NCBI RefSeq assembly: GCF_037038585.1
Contig: NC_092524.1
Location: forward strand, 67,754,552 to 67,818,551
Direction of reading: 5' to 3'
DNA: 64,000 bases
From: Patagioenas fasciata
Taxonomy: Eukaryota; Chordata; Aves; Columbiformes; Columbidae
The position numbers and the translations under genes were made by a program. The notes beneath the pieces are model-generated. The model did no database searches. It was not told where the DNA came from and was given only the letters and a program-made list of their open reading frames with translations. Shown here piece after piece: positions 22,543-32,398 of this stretch (the stretch's first letter is position 1; every line of letters starts with the position of its first letter).

Positions 22543-23894
22543 GAAATAAGTAAAGGTGGAAGGTTGAGACTGAATATTTGGACTTTGTCAACCACCACCT
22601 GCCAAGGATACGTGGATTTCTCCCCTAGGCAAGCAAATTTGCATTTGGTTCTGGTTTCACTTTGCAATTGTTGGTCTATTTTTGAGAGGTTAAGAGAGCA
22701 ATGTGGGGAAAAGGAAGTCATCAGCCCTCTGTAAAAGCAAAATACTAATGGTTTGATTTGTGGTCTTGTTTTTATCTAACAAGGAGGCCACATGCTGGGG
22801 TTAGCCCTTGTGCCAAAGTGTCCTTAAAACACACGTAGGTTTGATACAGAGTTTATACTCAGATGAATCCCTGCTTTAGTTTGAACTCCAGGTTTTAGGA
22901 ACTTGGTTCAGCCTCAGCTTATTCTGAAATTTGGGCAAGTATTCCTGGTTTTGGCTTATTTCCAGTTCTAACGCTGGTTTTAGTTGGAGAAGAGCTAAGT
23001 GTTTGACCCAATGCCCACTGAAGTCTGGTGGAGCTTTGAATTCACTTGATACCAAGCTGGCCTGTGGATGGACAGTAATCCAGGAGATCTAAGCCTAATT
23101 CTGCTCTTCTTTACTGCTCTCTAAAGCCAAACTTGAGCCAAGGGAAGAACAGACCTGGAGGCATGGACTCCAGGGGTGGGATTTGGCAAGCTGTAAATAG
23201 TCAGCACATCCAAACCCCTCCTGGGGGAGTGAATGGTGTTACAGCCACACTCAATAGACTCCAATTGCAACTGCAATTACTTTAGACACCTTTTTAGGCA
23301 CTTACGTTGTCATCTTGATGTCTTATTCAACGCTGACAAACAAAATCCCTTCTTTCCAAGTCATGAGGGAGGCTTAAACGGAAGGGCTAGTTGACTCCAC
23401 CGGAGAAAGGCACTTTTACAGCACATTTTTATTGCTATAAAACAAGTCTAAAATAATGAGACTCATGAAAGGATATGACCTAAACTATAAAATGCGCTTA
23501 TTAAGGTTGTATGATAAATCAGAGAAGGATATGCTTGCCTCTTCCTAAGGAACTGCAAGTGGCCGGACAAGAAATGGAGGTGAGGCAGATTGATTTCTGG
23601 TGTGCGGCTCTTTCCCAGCTGGAGGAGAAGAACTAGCACAGGTCAAATTGCTCACAAACCTCTGTCAAGGAATATATATGTCTAGCTTAAATGTCAGGCT
23701 AGAGGAAAGAAAACCTGAGCTCTGTGGTCCTGCTGCATGCCAGCGTGGGTGATTTCAGTAGTTATCTCTCTCTTTGCTCTTGCGTCTGGATGCTGCATTT
23801 TTGCTCCTATTTTTTTCTCCCTCCCTAACAAACCAAATGATGTGTGTCCAGCAAGATGTCCCACTGTCATGGTAGGTAACCTCAGCCCCAAATT
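22543..23894. other. Unique non-coding sequence
   Basis: No gene or dispersed repeat is recognised. The stretch 23405-23520 is AT-rich with TTTTTATTGCTATAAAAC and AATGCGCTTATTAAGG words, a weak candidate for constrained sequence. Confidence 0.45.
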
Positions 23895-24105
23895 ATAGAA
23901 TCATAGACTCATTTTGATTGGAAGGGACCCTCAAGATCATCGACTCCAACCATTTTCCTAACACTGTCACTAACCCATGTCCTTAAGACCCTCATCTATG
24001 CATCTTTTAAGCCCCTCCAGGGATGGTGACTCCACCACTGCCCTGGACAGCCTGTTCCAATGCCTGACAACCCTTTCCAGGAAGAATTTTTTCCTAATAT
24101 CCAAA
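23895..24105 (-). mobile_element. CR1 LINE, 5'-truncated, group C, antisense
   Basis: The + strand starts with the tail ATAGAATCATAGACTCATTT, then GGAAGGGACCCTCAAGATC, CACTAACCCATGTCC, CCAGGGATGGTGACTCCACC and GCCTGTTCCAATGCCTGAC, ending at TTTTCCTAATATCCAA. The minus-strand frame still reads an [21 protein letters not shown] ORF2 end (within 23970-24194), followed by the 3' UTR. Confidence 0.94.
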
Positions 24106-26496
24106 TTTTCAGGGTCTGCTGCTGAATTTCCACTTGTGTTTCCACCATTGATGACGATACGTCCAGTTCTGCCTCGAGGATTGCCCAGAAACACCTGAAA
24201 CAGATTTGGAGAGATTTGGGTGAGTAAAGTAGGATGGTCTGCTCAAGGTGAGATGGGGTAGTCTGTTAGGGTTTACTTTGATTTTTCGCTGGTCTTTTGC
24301 TAAAATTACACTTGGTGGACAGGGAACAACCTCCCAACCTCCTGTTTGGGAGCCTGGGTGTTGATGTTGTTAACAGCCCTCCCATTAAGTGATTAAGTGC
24401 ACCAGTAGAAGGAGGGGGAAAGAAAAAAGAGTGGTGTGTGGTGTTTGTTTGGTGTGGGTTTTGTTCATTCGTTTGTTTGTTTTTCCCTGTGTTCTCATTC
24501 TTCAAATGCTTGGGAATCTTTTTTAACCCACCCAAATGATGCATTCTTCTGCAAAAGGTCTGACCACAAGGGAGGCTCCCAGATTAACTTTCACCAACAT
24601 TAAGTTGTAAGGGGGAACAAAGTAAAAAATGCTGTTAATGAGCTGTGGGATGCTACAGCGCCTGTAATGTGAAGGTTAAGAGGTGTGAGGTTAAAGCAGT
24701 TTGTTTGCAAAGCTGTTGAGTATGGATGGATCAGGCAAGTTTTCCCCAAATCCCAGTTCCCAGGACACCAAACCAGCACCAGAACGACCTCACATCGCTG
24801 TGAGGGCTGAGGCTGAGCCGTCCCATCAAACAGGGCTTACATCGGGCCAGTTCAGGTGCAGGATCTGCATCTCCTCTTTCAATTCCTCACGGCACTGAGA
24901 TGCCTCTGTTCTTAGCTGCCAAGTAATTTTATTTTGGGTAATGCAGTAGTGCATGGAAGACCCTATTATTTGCCAGTAGCAAGAGACTCAGCAAGCACTA
25001 ATTGGACAAACGAGGCTCTGGGGATTTACAGATAAGCAGATGAATATGCAAGTGGGGGAAAAAAGGCAAACAAGGCTCTGAGCCACCTTAAAGGGCACCT
25101 GGGATAGTGCTTCTCTCCTAAAAGTGAAGGGGCAGATGCTGCCTTTCCCCAGCTGCATGGCATTAGGGACCATTCTGCCCTGATTGGTCCCTCCTCCCCG
25201 GTCAACCACCTCCCACGGCTGCTTTCACAGGAGCATCTCTGATGAGCAGATTTGTTTTCCTCCAGGGACGCACAGATCGCACCATGTGGCAGGTATTTGG
25301 AAATATTTCCCAGGGTTTTGGCATCCTTCCCGGCTCGTGTTACCCACGGGGACAGGATGCCATCAGTTCTCAGTGTTGGGTACTGTGCTGAGGGGAAGAC
25401 TTTCCAGCTCGTCACCTGTTCCCAGCCCCTGGGTAGCTTGTTCTTGGGGACACAGCTTCATCAATTTGGCCCCAGGGATCATTTGATGCTTATTCCCTGC
25501 AGGGAAACAGATTAGACTGTGATTTCCGATACACAAGACAGTGGGATGGCTTAGGAACGTTGCTTTTTGGCTGCTTCCAGACATAATTCATCACCAGTTC
25601 ACTTCTCCTTCCTTCACCACTGCCCTTTCCAGCAGCCCCTCCATAGGGAAGAGCGTTATTGCGCCACCATCAAAACACCATGTATCCTCAAATTGCAAAG
25701 TCTCTGGGCATGAGGTTTGTTGTTCTCCATGGCTGGGTCTCGCTCCATGAGCCGGGTACCAAGCTACTGCCATAAAATGAATAATAAGGTGTTGAGTTCA
25801 ATCATTTTCTGGGGCAGAACACTCCTGGTCCTGAAGCACTTGGATGTAACGCCCTGAATCCCCCTGAGAGGAAGGCCAAGAAGTGACTGATGGTGTCAAG
25901 CAAGTTATTGTAAGCCCTTCTTGTAGGAAAGAAAAAGTGGTCCTGGCTGCAGTTTGGGTAATAGATCACTGGATTTTTCTGTAGAACATTAGCACTTGAT
26001 CTCAGAGGTCAGACCAGAAAATAACCTTCTGCCTCTAATTGACATGCAAAACTATTGCCGTGCATTAATTTGGGTTGGGGCTGAACTTGGAACACCAGTG
26101 CTGAGAGAAGAAAAATGGAGAGTGGTAAATGTTCTGTAAATTGCTCGGATATTTATAGGCTTTCATATGTGAAACATTTGGGTTTTTTTAAAAAAAATGC
26201 TGTAGTCCATAGGACATTCTGCCAACGGACAGGGTCAGAAAGTCCACAGACTGGTCTGGTAGGAGCAGGAAATATGACATGGCTTTAACCACTCACAGAG
26301 CTGACCAGGATGGGAGAGGCAGCTGTTGTCTGTGTTTTCGTGGCTTTAACAATGAATGGGCCGGTTTCACTGCGAGAATGATCAGTGAGGAGGTGAAATG
26401 CCGAGACTGGAAGAAAAAAGAAAAGATGTCTTCTTCACACAGCCCTAAGTGATGTGGTGCCCACCAAGAAACCACAAGTGCTGGTGTGGCATTTAC
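24106..26496. other. Unique non-coding stretch of 2.4 kb
   Basis: No gene or dispersed repeat is recognised. A TG/TTTG-rich low-complexity part (24430-24485) and a poly-A/T pair near 26180-26200 are the only simple sequence. Open frames such as 25026-25415 (minus) have no known counterpart. Confidence 0.5.
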
Positions 26497-26577
26497 AGGT
26501 TGTCCTATGCAAGGACAAGAGTTGGACTCAATGATCCTTGTGGGTCTCTTCAAACTCAGGAAATTCTGTGGTTCTAT
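26497..26577 (+). mobile_element. CR1 LINE 3' tail, group E
   Basis: This short sense 3' end has TGTCCTATGCAAGGACAAGA, GTTGGACTCAATGATCC, GGGTCTCTTCAAACTCAGG and AAATTCTGTGGTTCTATG. The words GGACTCAATGA and AACTCAGGA match the piece at 1625-1776. Only about 80 bp of 3' UTR remain. Confidence 0.83.
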
Positions 26578-27024
26578 GGGGGGTATAGATGAGTGTCGCT
26601 TCAGTTTTGGGGAGCACCTCCTTGTTTCTGTGGCACTGCAGGGCTGTAGGTGTTGGGGACCAAAGAAAAGCACCCAAATCTGGGAGACCTGCTATTGCTG
26701 ATATCTTCTGCACCGTGGTTTTCACTTCAGATAGGACCTGCCAGCTAACTCAAAGTGCAAAACTTCCTGCTAAAGGTGAAATGACTCCATACAGTGTAAA
26801 GAAATGATTGCGATCACCCCTTTAGTCTGCTGTCAAAATTACCCAGTCTTGTAAAGAAAAGCCTTTGAGATCCTCCCTACAAGCCATAAACCTCAGGAAC
26901 TGTCTGGATTCATTTTTGCACGATTGAAGGAGATCTTCATTACATCTTCAAGAATAATAGGAGAAGTCAAAATGAGAAAAACATGATGAAAACGGCTGAT
27001 GTAAACAGCTGTATCTCCCTACAG
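26578..27024. other. Unique non-coding sequence
   Basis: Nothing recognisable is seen. The sequence becomes AT-richer from about 26800. Confidence 0.45.
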
Positions 27025-27185
27025 GTCTCTGTAGTCAGCTGCTCTCATTAATTATCGTTGTATCCAAGGGCTTATGAATTCCAACAGTTATTTTCTCTGC
27101 GTATTTTTCTTGGGAGGAGGACAACAGATAATTGGCCCTGGGCTTCGTTAGCGCTCGCGGACGCGGCAGGAGTTAACAGCGTGGC
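27025..27185. promoter_or_regulatory. Candidate conserved non-coding block
   Basis: CTCATTAATTATCGTTG (near 27044), GACAACAGATAATTGGCCC and a CpG-rich run at 27145-27180 (GCGCTCGCGGACGCGGC) sit together in repeat-free sequence. An AT-rich homeodomain site cluster next to a short CpG cluster is unusual in this window. Function is inferred from texture only. Confidence 0.3.
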
Positions 27186-27820
27186 TGTGTGCAGGCACAG
27201 GCTTGCAGAGAGCGGGTCCCTACAAGTGGCTGTTGTGATGAGAAGGGAGAGCATCGTCACCTTTGTGGTTGAGGGTGTGCTTGACCTGGAAATCTGGGAG
27301 ATTTTCACCTTTTTTGGGGGGTGGGAGTATGCTGGAGCCGATTTTGAGGGGGAGATGTCACAGATCCCCCTTTAGCCTTCAGAAATGCCCTTTCCATCCA
27401 AGACATCTGCGGATGCCCTAGATGTGAAGCGTGGCTGTTTGCTTGACCTATCTTTCTATTTATGATCTATTTTACCATTTTTCTCACCTGAGCTATGTGC
27501 CACTCAGGTCACACTGGGTGTGAGACACATCATGAGCTACTGCACAGGGTTGGGGCTATACCACCATCGCACCAAGTGCTTCCCTCTCCCTTACCCCTCT
27601 CATAATTTAAACACGAAGCCTGATTGCAGTGTGCCCATCGTGGTAACACACAGCACTCCTGCAGACTGCTCCTGTTGGTAAACAAAACTGCTATGTGTAG
27701 TTTTTTCCCAACAGGACAAAAGCTGTTTGGTTGCCTCTCCCTGACCAGGTGCAATCTGTGTAGTGCATGGGGTGCCTTTCAGGTACCCCAGCTATGCTAC
27801 AGCATGCACATCACCAGGGT
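27186..27820. other. Unique non-coding sequence
   Basis: No gene or dispersed repeat is recognised. Confidence 0.45.
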
Positions 27821-27878
27821 GATGATGATTATTATTATTAATGTCTAATATTTTTGTTGTTGCTATTATAATCATAGC

Positions 27879-27930
<52 letters not shown>

Positions 27931-27936
27931 GTTATT
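27821..27936. repeat. ATT trinucleotide microsatellite
   Basis: An ATT/GAT repeat begins at 27821 and is interrupted by AT-rich sequence. A nearly pure ATT run then spans about 27879-27936, with a single GTT variant near its end. It abuts the 5' edge of the CR1 copy that starts at 27938. Confidence 0.95.
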
Positions 27937-27937
27937 A

Positions 27938-28310
27938 GAGTGGCTGGGGGAACTGGGGGTGTTTAGGCTGGAGAACAGGAGGCTGGGGGGACACCTTCTC
28001 GCTCTCTACAACTGCCTGAAAGGAGGTTTTAATGTGGAGGGTGTTCGTCTCTTCTCCCAAGTAACAAGCAATAGGATGAGAGGAAATGGCCTCAAGTTGC
28101 ACCAGGACAGGTTTAGATTGGATATGAGGAAAGGACTGAGGAAGGGCTGTTGAGCATTGGAACAGGCTGCCCAGGGCAGTGCTGGAGTCACCATCCCTGG
28201 AGGGGTTGAGCAGACACATAAATGAGGTTCTCAGGGACATGGGGTAGTGACAGGGGTGGGTTAACAGTGGGACTTGATGATCTTGAGTGTCTCTTCCAAC
28301 CAAAATGATT
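27938..28310 (+). mobile_element. CR1 LINE, 5'-truncated, group C, between two microsatellites
   Basis: The sense CR1 piece starts at GAGTGGCTGGGGGAACTGGG. Its ORF2 remnant still reads [20 protein letters not shown] and [20 protein letters not shown]. It continues with GCATTGGAACAGGCTGCCC and CACCATCCCTGGAGGGGTTG, and ends at GACTTGATGATCTTGAGTG and CCAACCAAAATGATT. The normal ATTCTATG tail is replaced by TTTTTAATTATTATTAC, from which the next microsatellite grows. Confidence 0.94.
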
Positions 28311-28389
28311 TTTTTAATTATTATTACTATTACTATTACTATTACTATTACTATTACTATTACTATTACTATTACTATTACTATTATTC
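28311..28389. repeat. TATTAC hexanucleotide microsatellite at a CR1 tail
   Basis: After a short T run and ATTATT, about eleven near-perfect TATTAC units run to about 28388. The array begins exactly where the CR1 3' tail should be, consistent with expansion from the LINE tail. Confidence 0.95.
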
Positions 28390-28734
28390 TACCACCACTC
28401 CTGACCTCAGGATGAGCTGCAGAATCAGGCTGCCAGAGCAATGCGCAGATGCTGGGCCTGGGGGAGGGTACATCAGGCTGTGCCTTCGTCTTTGTAACCT
28501 GGGACGATGCTGTGTCCTGGAGCGTGTGATTAATAAGCTCTGACTTCATGGCAGCCAGGCAGGTTCCTTCCTGGCCTCCCACTCTGCTCCTGCAGGATGC
28601 CTAGTATTTCATGAAGCCTTAGGGTTTGATTTTTTGGGGTGATTGTGGCTCCCAGGCACTGACTCAGCAAACCGAGTGAGTACTGCTGCTCTCCAGAGCT
28701 CTCCATTCATCACAGGTGAGGCACAGAGGCTACC
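28390..28734. other. Unique spacer between CR1 copies
   Basis: No gene or repeat is recognised. Confidence 0.45.
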
Positions 28735-29038
28735 ATAGAATCACAGAATAATTTGGGTTGAAGGGACCTTCCCAGCTCCCCCAGTGCCACCCCTGCCATG
28801 AGCAGGGACATCTCCACCAGCTCAGGTTGCTCAGAGCCCCGTCCAGCCTGGCCTGGGATGTCTCCAGGGATGGTTCATCCACCACCTCTCTGGCCAACCT
28901 GGGCCAGGCTCTCACCACCCTCAGGACAACAATTTCTTCCTCATGTCCAGCCTCAATCTCCCTCCTTTAGTTTAAAACCATCACCCCTTGTCCTGTCGCA
29001 ACAGGCCCTGCTCAAAAGTCTGTCCCCATCTTTCTTAT
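28735..29038 (-). mobile_element. CR1 LINE, 5'-truncated, group A, antisense
   Basis: The + strand carries ATAGAATCACAGAATAATTT, GAAGGGACCTTCCCAGCTCC, CCAGTGCCACCCCTGCCATG, CAGCCTGGCCTGGGATGTCT and GGGCCAGGCTCTCACCACC. It closes with AAGTCTGTCCCCATCTTTCT. It is nearly word for word the complement of the copies at 1110 and 40553. Confidence 0.95.
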
Positions 29039-29214
29039 GCAGCTGGGCTGGATGTGATGTTACGGGACCTGTTGTGCATTGATTATCGCCTGTGGGGGGC
29101 AATTCGGGTGGTGAATTGTCTCATGTTGAGGAGAGTCTGCTTACCTCAGTAAGCCAGGACTTTTCCCAGTAACTGTACAACAGCTTGGTTTCACCGATTG
29201 AACCTGTATTTAGA
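29039..29214. other. Short unique spacer
   Basis: No feature was recognised between two oppositely oriented CR1 pieces. Confidence 0.4.
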
Positions 29215-29479
29215 CAAATGGTAGGACGAGGGGAAATGGGTTAAAACTGGAACACAAGAGGTTCCACTTAAATTTGAGAAGAAACTTCTTCATGATGAGG
29301 GAGGCAGAGCCTGGCCCAGGCTGCCCAGGGAGGTTGTGGAGTCTCCTTCTGTGCAGCCATTCAAACCCGCCTGGACACCTTCCTGTGGAACCTCAGCTGG
29401 GTGTTCCTGCTCCATGGGGGGATTGCACTGGATGAGCTTTACAGGTCCCTTCAACCCCTGACATTCTGGGATTCTGTGA
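29215..29479 (+). mobile_element. CR1 LINE, 5'-truncated, group D
   Basis: The sense CR1 3' end contains CACAAGAGGTTCCACTTAAA, GCCCAGGCTGCCCAGGGAGG, TTCAAACCCGCCTGGACACC, CAGCTGGGTGTTCCTGCTCC, CTTTACAGGTCCCTTCAACC and the tail GACATTCTGGGATTCTGTG. It shares the 'CAGCTGGGTGTTCCTGC' block with the minus-strand copy at 41493. Confidence 0.94.
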
Positions 29480-29939
29480 AATGCACTGTGTAAGGGGGAA
29501 GGCAACCCCACCACATTCAAACTGCAGCCTTGATCTCACCCACATTTCATTTTTTAAGGTGATGCTGCAGCAAAAGCATTTCTTTAGATCTTCGCCAACA
29601 TCTGCTGCTTCCACCCCCACCCTGGGTATTTTTTGATCTGAACTTCCAGGTTGCGGTGAATTTGTACAGGAGGTTTCTCTTGTTGTTCAACTTGCATGAA
29701 GAACAAGGGTTCTATCGTTTTGTCTTTGCGAATCCTGCTGGGACATGACAGAGCATTTTAGAAGCCGGTATTTAATTAAAACACCAACAACTGGAATTTC
29801 TGGAAAAACATCAGAGTTTCTCATAAATTATCCCAGTGTCCCATGTTTCGCACTCCCAATCTTCTGCGTCTGGTTTAATCCGTATTATTTTGGAGTGTGT
29901 TTCAGGGGAACACTTATGGGCAAAGCATGTTCCTAGTTA
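29480..29939. other. Unique non-coding sequence
   Basis: No gene or repeat is recognised. This begins a 6.8-kb stretch without CR1. Confidence 0.45.
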
Positions 29940-30300
29940 TGACTGGCTTACTTACAAATGACCCTTTAATCAACAGATTTGATATTAATTAATAATTCAT
30001 AGGCTGCTCTTAAAATTGCATAATAATGTCTTTGATGCAGCCCAAAGTGTCCATTGTAGATCGCATAAAATGTTAATTAGCAGGAAAACGCAGTTAGGAG
30101 AAAACTCTTTTAATTATGTAATAGACCTCATTACAATGGGTAATCAACAATGCTTCCAAATTAGTCCAATGACAGCACTTATCTATACATAGCAAATAAA
30201 CTTCTGTTTGCAGAAAATACATCTGAATAGTCAGCTTCTTAATTACTTTCAGGCAGTTTTCAAGTCATTGCAATCCTTACCAAAATGTTGAAAAGGACCA
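29940..30300. promoter_or_regulatory. Candidate conserved non-coding block, homeodomain-site rich
   Basis: A very AT-rich, repeat-free block holds at least four TAATTA cores: within ATTAATTAAT at 29984-29993, TTAATTA at 30073-30079, TAATTA at 30111-30116 and TTAATTA near 30239-30245. It also carries TTGCATAATAATG and GTAATAGACCTCATTACAAT. Information-rich AT sequence of this type, without simple-repeat character, is typical of deeply conserved developmental enhancers. No alignment is possible here, so the role is inferred. Confidence 0.4.
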
Positions 30301-30999
30301 CACTTCTCAGCTGAATGGGCCATATGTCAAGCTTAGAGAATAATGGGGAAAATTGTTCACAAATATTTGTTCAGATATGCAAGCGAATTTCAATTTGACC
30401 TTTTATAGGACCCTCATCTGAATATGGGAGCGTTTTGCTGACGGCAGTGCCCGGAGAAAAATGTAAAGCATCGGTGCATGAATATCCCTTGAATTTCACA
30501 TCATTGTGCGTTAGGTCATCTGACTCACACTGGCTGCTTTGTTGATGAGTTGCGTAAATCACCCAGTCGGGCTACAGCAAACCAGGTCGTGTGGCCAATA
30601 TGGCCAATATGACCCAAGAGCATGCACAAAGACCTAGTTGGAAGCGACTTACAAATCCAGCTTTCCTTGCAAAGGAAAAGGGGAGGCACTCAACAAACAT
30701 GCTGTATTTGTAAACTCTGTCCCCAGCTGACTTGCCTAAGCCAGAGTCTGGTGAAATGAAGGGTTTTGTGCCAGGATGGCTGAAATAAGTTGAATCACCC
30801 AAAGTCAACACCAATTCTATGTTTGCACCTTGAACCTTTTCCCTGTTTCTGCCTCGAATTTGAGAGTTAACCAGGCTTTTTCAGGGGAGTTTGCAATCTT
30901 TATTTGTCTCCAAACTCAGCCAAATCCAGGACTTTACTAGGTTCCATATGCAGATATGGTCCAGCTGGGTCCAGCTCAGATCTTTTAGGCGGGGATTAT
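30301..30999. other. Unique non-coding sequence
   Basis: No gene or repeat is recognised. A perfect 10-bp tandem duplication, TGGCCAATAT twice, lies at about 30592-30611 and places two CCAAT motifs side by side. Confidence 0.5.
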
Positions 31000-31445
31000 G
31001 AATTTGTCATGTTGCATCCTCTGTCCAGCGCAGCAAACCTTTATCTCTCAATACACATAATTAGTGATGGTAATAATATCCTGCAGTCAGTTCCTAAGCA
31101 GTACTAATGGCTGCTGATCTTCCTCAAAGGGATGGCATGAATCTTTGGGATACAACGACCTTTACTTGTTCTCTGTGGTCCTGCTTGTAATTCTCCTTTT
31201 AATATTGTACAATACCGATAGCCCAAGTTTATCCATATTGTCGAACAGACGGGTACTCTATTATTAGATTTGTTCTTGCAGACACCTAGCTATATTGGAC
31301 GAATGTAATTTATAGTCTCTAAAATCTGCAGATACAGATTTCTGCCTCCCTCAGTGTCTGGTCATTTCTATTAATTTCATCTCTGGAATCTAATGTAATA
31401 AAATTATAAAAGGCTCTAACTCCTCAGCATTTAATCAGCTTAGTA
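31000..31445. promoter_or_regulatory. Candidate conserved non-coding block
   Basis: An AT-rich, repeat-free block holds CACATAATTAGTGATGG, TTTTAATATTGTACAATACC, GTAATTTATAGTC, TTCTATTAATTTCATCTC and ATAAAATTATAAAAGG. ATTGTACAAT is a 10-bp perfect palindrome (about 31205-31214). Its texture resembles the 29.9-kb block. Function is inferred. Confidence 0.35.
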
Positions 31446-32048
31446 TGAGAGAATTACATCAGCAGCCCTTAGGTGTACTTTATCCTGCAAAGGAAATCTC
31501 GCATTAGGAGACAATCTCATTATTTTGACTACTAAGGGTTTCACGCATTTCTTAAGACCCACCAAGAATACAGAAGACTCGAGGTCTTTATTGATAGTAG
31601 ACAAAGAGCAGGAGGATTTTGCTTTGCCAGCAAGGCCAACTGGAGGTGTAGCTTGCACCCAGAGGGTCCATCTTGGATCCTTTGTGAAGATCTCCACATG
31701 ATCCAGGGTCCTAGACAAGATGGTATTTAGGGGCAGGCAGAAACTTGCTTGGTACAGCCATTCCCATCCCTGTGCAAGATCTTTTCCATGCTCATAAGAA
31801 CAGCTCTAGATCAAACCTGTGTTCAGCAGAGGGTTTAGCGAGGACTTAATACCTACTAACTTAAAGCTCCTTTTTTCCTTGCTAAGGAGATGTTGGTGCC
31901 TCCTCTCTCCTCTGGTTCTTTATCTCAGTTTCCAGAAAATGGGTTGTAACCTATCCACGTCTGGGTTTCTCACACTGAAAAGAACAGGCTATTTCTGAAA
32001 AGCTCTCCATGGCCTGCACACGCCTCTCCTTCCCTGAACCCAGCTCTG
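31446..32048. other. Unique non-coding sequence
   Basis: No gene is recognised. The words CATAAGAACAGCTCTAGATC near 31793 resemble the start of old amniote interspersed repeats, but too little is preserved to assign. Confidence 0.4.
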
Positions 32049-32054
32049 ACCGTG
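32049..32054. repeat. Target-site duplication, left copy (ACCGTG)
   Basis: The 6 bp before the LTR (ACCGTG) pair with GCCGTG after it at 32393-32398, with one mismatch. A 6-bp duplication is usual for alpharetrovirus-like and ERVK-type integrations in birds. Confidence 0.7.
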
Positions 32055-32392
32055 TGTCGTGGTTGAGACGGACAAACAACATGGACCAAGTTCTTCCAGG
32101 ATGAAAGTAGTAGATGCCATTTATTGCCACAAGTGCATTTTTATACAGTTTTACCAATTCATGTGTCTCTTCACTATTGGTTACGAGTTACAGCAGTAAC
32201 ATCTCATTGGCCAATTTTGCTATCATCAATGTTACTCTTCTACTCCCTTCTCTCTCACGGATACATCCCTAATATCTCCGGATACTCCTTTACTCCCATC
32301 TTTCTCATGGGTAGGCCTTCATGTCTTCAAGGCTCATTTCTGTTCCCATGCCCTCCGTCAGGGAATCCACAGACCCACCGTAGTCCCCCACA
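32055..32392 (-). mobile_element. Solo LTR of an endogenous retrovirus, antisense
   Basis: This 338-bp element has the TG...CA ends of a retroviral LTR (TGTCGTGG at the left edge, CCCCCACA at the right on the + strand) and is bounded by a 6-bp duplication with one mismatch. Read on the minus strand, it has CCAAT boxes (complement ATTGG at 32206-32210 and 32176-32180), a TATA-type box (complement at 32139-32146) and an AATAAA signal (complement TTTATT at 32120-32125). A U5-like end follows. Having AATAAA just below the TATA box resembles avian alpharetrovirus-type LTRs. No gag, pol or env sequence is adjacent, so it is a solo LTR left by recombination between two LTRs. The class assignment is inference. 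Confidence 0.82.
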
Positions 32393-32398
32393 GCCGTG
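32393..32398. repeat. Target-site duplication, right copy (GCCGTG)
   Basis: This matches ACCGTG at 32049-32054 at five of six positions and marks the right edge of the solo LTR. Confidence 0.7.
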
